From Glycocaulis sp050485565 (GTDB taxonomy: Bacteria; Pseudomonadota; Alphaproteobacteria; Caulobacterales; Maricaulaceae), in NCBI RefSeq assembly GCF_050485565.1, contig NZ_JBJHBQ010000002.1, forward strand, positions 1 to 64,000: 64,000 nt of DNA, given 5' to 3'. Of the stretch, positions 61,840 through 64,000 are shown one piece after another. The position numbers and the translations under genes were made by a program. The notes under the pieces are model-generated. The model had not been told where the DNA came from. It saw nothing but the letters and a program-made list of their open reading frames with translations, and did not search any database. How positions within the stretch are numbered: the first letter of the stretch is position 1; the number at the start of each line of letters is the position of its first letter.

Positions 61840-64000
61840 ATGGTTCGCGACTGGCAGGGCGCTCTGGCGGCGCTGACGCTCATTTTCGGTGTTTCGGCAG
61901 CTGGCTGGGCTTCGCAGGAGGAGCTTGATCCGCCTGCAGACGCGCAAACGGCTGGCCAGGAGGCGGGATCAGAAGAGGCGGCCGACGAAGCGCCTGCGCC
62001 TGAAGAGGCGGCGTCCTCCCTGCTGGAAAGCCTGCCCGCACCGACCCTCCATAATCTTGCCGAAGGCGATACCGTCCCCGTCATCTGTCCCTTCCGCGAC
62101 ACCATTGACTATGAGCCGGGCCAGATAAGCTGCGGGCTGCTGGCCGTGCGCGAAAACCGTGAGGCCGAGACCAGCCGCGTCATCCAGCTTCTGTACGTGA
62201 AAATCCACGCGCGCGGGCCGGAAGATGAAGACGGTGACGAGCCAGATGATGGCGAGGAGGAGGCCTACGAGCCGCTGGCCGACCCCATTATCTATCTGAC
62301 CGGCGGGCCGGGCGTCGGTGTGCCGAGCTATGTGGAGCGCTTTGTCGATCATGCGGCCACCGAGACGCGCGATGTGTACATCCTGCAGCAGCGCGGCATC
62401 ACGCAATCGGGTGATTTCTGCCCGCTTTATTCTCTTGAAGAGCCTGCGCTGAACGTTGCCCGCAACACGGCCGAGCAGGAAGAGTTCGAGCGCCGCCGTC
62501 TTGCCCGCTGCTTTGAGCGCGCGCTGGCCGAGGGCGTGGATTTGTCGGCCTACAACACGGTGGAAAATGCCCGCGATGTGCGCGCGCTGCGTGAGGCGCT
62601 GGGCTATGAAAGCTGGAATGTCTGGGGCATTTCCTATGGCTCCCATCTGGGCCAGATGCTGACGCGTGTCGACGCGGAGGGTATTCGCGCGCTGGTGCTG
62701 GATGCCATCGTTCCCAACGATCTGGAAAACCTGATGCGCATTCACCGCTGGGCGGCGCGCGTACTGGAGCACATCGTGACGACGTGTGAGGGCGATGCGG
62801 CCTGTGCCCGCGCCTATCCGGATCTGGAGGCGCGCACCTATGCGGCTATCGCCTCGCTGCAGGAAAATCCGGTTGTCGTGACGGTGTCCGACACGGAAGT
62901 CTTCCCCGGCGGCGAAGTGAGCGTTGGTGGCCAGGCCATCGCCTTTGCGCCCTTCATGATGATGTATGAGCAGAGCACCTATCCGGGACTGGCCGCTGTT
63001 CTGAACGCGATGGTGCGCGCGGCCGAGCGCCGCGACGAGACGGTGTTCACCGCCATTGCGCTGGGCGGCGGCGGAGACCTAGTCGGCGGGGATTTCTCCC
63101 CGGGCATGAATGCGGCCATTTCCTGCAATGATGGTTACACTTGGCAGAGTGCGCAGGTGATCGCCGAAGACATGGGCGAGGTGCCGGGGCTTGCCGGCCT
63201 CATCGGTTCTGTTGAGGGCGCGGCGGCCAGTCAGGCCCTGTGCGAGCAGTACGGGATGGGGCTGCGCGACCGGGCAGACTATATGCCTGTCAGCTTTGAC
63301 GGCCCGTCACTTATCGTGAACGGGGCGTGGGATCCGGTCACGCCGCCTGATCTTGCCCGCCAGATCATGCCGGGCTTTACCAATGGCCAGTATCTCGAAG
63401 TGCCGTTCGCCGGGCACGGGCCTACCCGTTCGGACGAGTGTACGGCCGAGGTCATGGTGGCGTTTTTCGACGATCCGTCTGCCGAGCTGGACATTTCGTG
63501 TGTGGAAACAGCCAATGGCGAACCGTCCTTCGTCATTCCGATGACATCGCGCTTTGTAGCTCGCGCGATTGTGGGCGTGGAAGAAGAGCCGGAAAGCTTC
63601 ATCGCTTTCCTCGCATGGGGCGGCATCTCTGCGCTCCTGCTCGGTATCGCGCTGATCGTGTTCCCGGTGGCATTCGTTCTGCGCCGTATTGACCGCAACG
63701 CGTCTGCCAATACCGGCGGCGCGCGGGCGGCCAGCGTTGTTGCAGCGGCGCTTGGCGTTGGCGGTCTTGCGGTGCTTGGCTATGCCGCCTGGCATACCAG
63801 CGAGATATCCCCGATCCTGCTGATCGCCGGGTTTGCCGGTCCGGCCCGGATAGGCGCTTGGGCCATATTGCTGGGCGGGCTTGCGGGTCTGGCGGCTCTG
63901 TTCCTGGTGGCCGGTGCACGCCTGTCTTCAGGGCGCATGGCCATCGGCACGCTGGGCGGAATAGTCCTGACAGGGCTGGCAGCGGTTTCGCTGGCAATCT
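61840..64000 (+). CDS. Alpha/beta hydrolase with C-terminal membrane domain (3' end beyond window)
   Basis: The frame is open to the right edge (720 codons seen). A signal peptide (1-25) and an acidic linker lead to an alpha/beta-hydrolase domain of the TAP-like/proline-iminopeptidase type. It has LTGGPGVGVPSYVERF (oxyanion region), Ser265 in WGISYGSHLG, Asp in NGAWDPVTPPDLA and His in PFAGHGPTRSDEC. After about residue 590 at least four hydrophobic helices follow (SFIAFLAWGGISALLLGIALIVFPVAFVL, and further ones), which is unusual for this family. It may be a membrane-bound exopeptidase or esterase. The missing end prevents a full domain count. Confidence 0.82.
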   Translation, partial: MVRDWQGALAALTLIFGVSAAGWASQEELDPPADAQTAGQEAGSEEAADEAPAPEEAASSLLESLPAPTLHNLAEGDTVPVICPFRDTIDYEPGQISCGLLAVRENREAETSRVIQLLYVKIHARGPEDEDGDEPDDGEEEAYEPLADPIIYLTGGPGVGVPSYVERFVDHAATETRDVYILQQRGITQSGDFCPLYSLEEPALNVARNTAEQEEFERRRLARCFERALAEGVDLSAYNTVENARDVRALREALGYESWNVWGISYGSHLGQMLTRVDAEGIRALVLDAIVPNDLENLMRIHRWAARVLEHIVTTCEGDAACARAYPDLEARTYAAIASLQENPVVVTVSDTEVFPGGEVSVGGQAIAFAPFMMMYEQSTYPGLAAVLNAMVRAAERRDETVFTAIALGGGGDLVGGDFSPGMNAAISCNDGYTWQSAQVIAEDMGEVPGLAGLIGSVEGAAASQALCEQYGMGLRDRADYMPVSFDGPSLIVNGAWDPVTPPDLARQIMPGFTNGQYLEVPFAGHGPTRSDECTAEVMVAFFDDPSAELDISCVETANGEPSFVIPMTSRFVARAIVGVEEEPESFIAFLAWGGISALLLGIALIVFPVAFVLRRIDRNASANTGGARAASVVAAALGVGGLAVLGYAAWHTSEISPILLIAGFAGPARIGAWAILLGGLAGLAALFLVAGARLSSGRMAIGTLGGIVLTGLAAVSLAI

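Overview
The window is about 65% GC and has dense, mostly co-oriented genes. It looks like an alphaproteobacterium of the Caulobacter / Maricaulis / Hyphomonas type. Support comes from a PopZ-type polar organiser, a perfect CtrA box (TTAA-N7-TTAA) with two near-matches, DUF2336, Hpt and CheY-like signalling genes, and a tRNA-His with the derived alphaproteobacterial acceptor end (no G at -1, A73). No phage, plasmid, CRISPR array, insertion sequence, rRNA or replication origin was seen.

Layout. 0-0.5 kb: a DsbA-like lipoprotein cut by the left edge. 0.65-7.2 kb: gatC, gatA and gatB (Glu/Asp-tRNA amidotransferase). They are interrupted by a low-GC unknown gene between gatC and gatA, then by six tiny membrane proteins and a quinone reductase between gatA and gatB. 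7.2-8.6 kb: a GFA protein and an ArsR-SRPBCC regulatory pair ending at a strong terminator. 8.7-15 kb: LysM protein, Atm1-type ABC exporter, metallophosphoesterase and lipid kinase (opposite strand), acyltransferase-like protein. 15-20 kb: tRNA-Asn, tRNA-Cys, a DUF962 protein, then pcm-like, tolC and popZ. 20-29 kb: phenylalanine hydroxylase, secreted beta/gamma-crystallin, gamma-glutamyltransferase, AsmA, M48 peptidase, tRNA-His, S9 peptidase. 29-36 kb: a set with CtrA-like boxes (unknown proteins, FAD oxidase, lytic transglycosylase, DUF2336, Hpt, CheY-like regulator, NAD kinase). 36-45.7 kb: EgtB, YdeI-like, aldolase class II, an RND efflux pair, cytochrome c.

45.7-61.7 kb is the most distinctive part: a probable catabolic locus. 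It holds a leftward thiolase / acyl-CoA ligase / thioesterase operon, a PaaN-type aldehyde dehydrogenase, a TonB-dependent receptor, a tandem HxlR regulator, and a nitronate monooxygenase overlapping a carotenoid/stilbene cleavage oxygenase. These are followed by a second acyl-CoA ligase and two more thiolase-fold enzymes. Together they suggest outer-membrane uptake, oxidative cleavage of a conjugated C=C bond to aldehydes, oxidation to acids, CoA activation and thiolysis. The substrate cannot be read from sequence. A related 24-bp element (19 of 24 identical by eye) lies upstream of both the receptor and the oxygenase operon and is a candidate operator for the HxlR protein.

Two copies of a ~105 bp nested palindromic repeat (5.4 and 53.2 kb) and one unrelated palindromic unit (60.4 kb) sit in intergenic gaps. 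The right edge cuts an alpha/beta hydrolase with a C-terminal membrane domain.

Functions are assigned from remembered family motifs; no database search was run.
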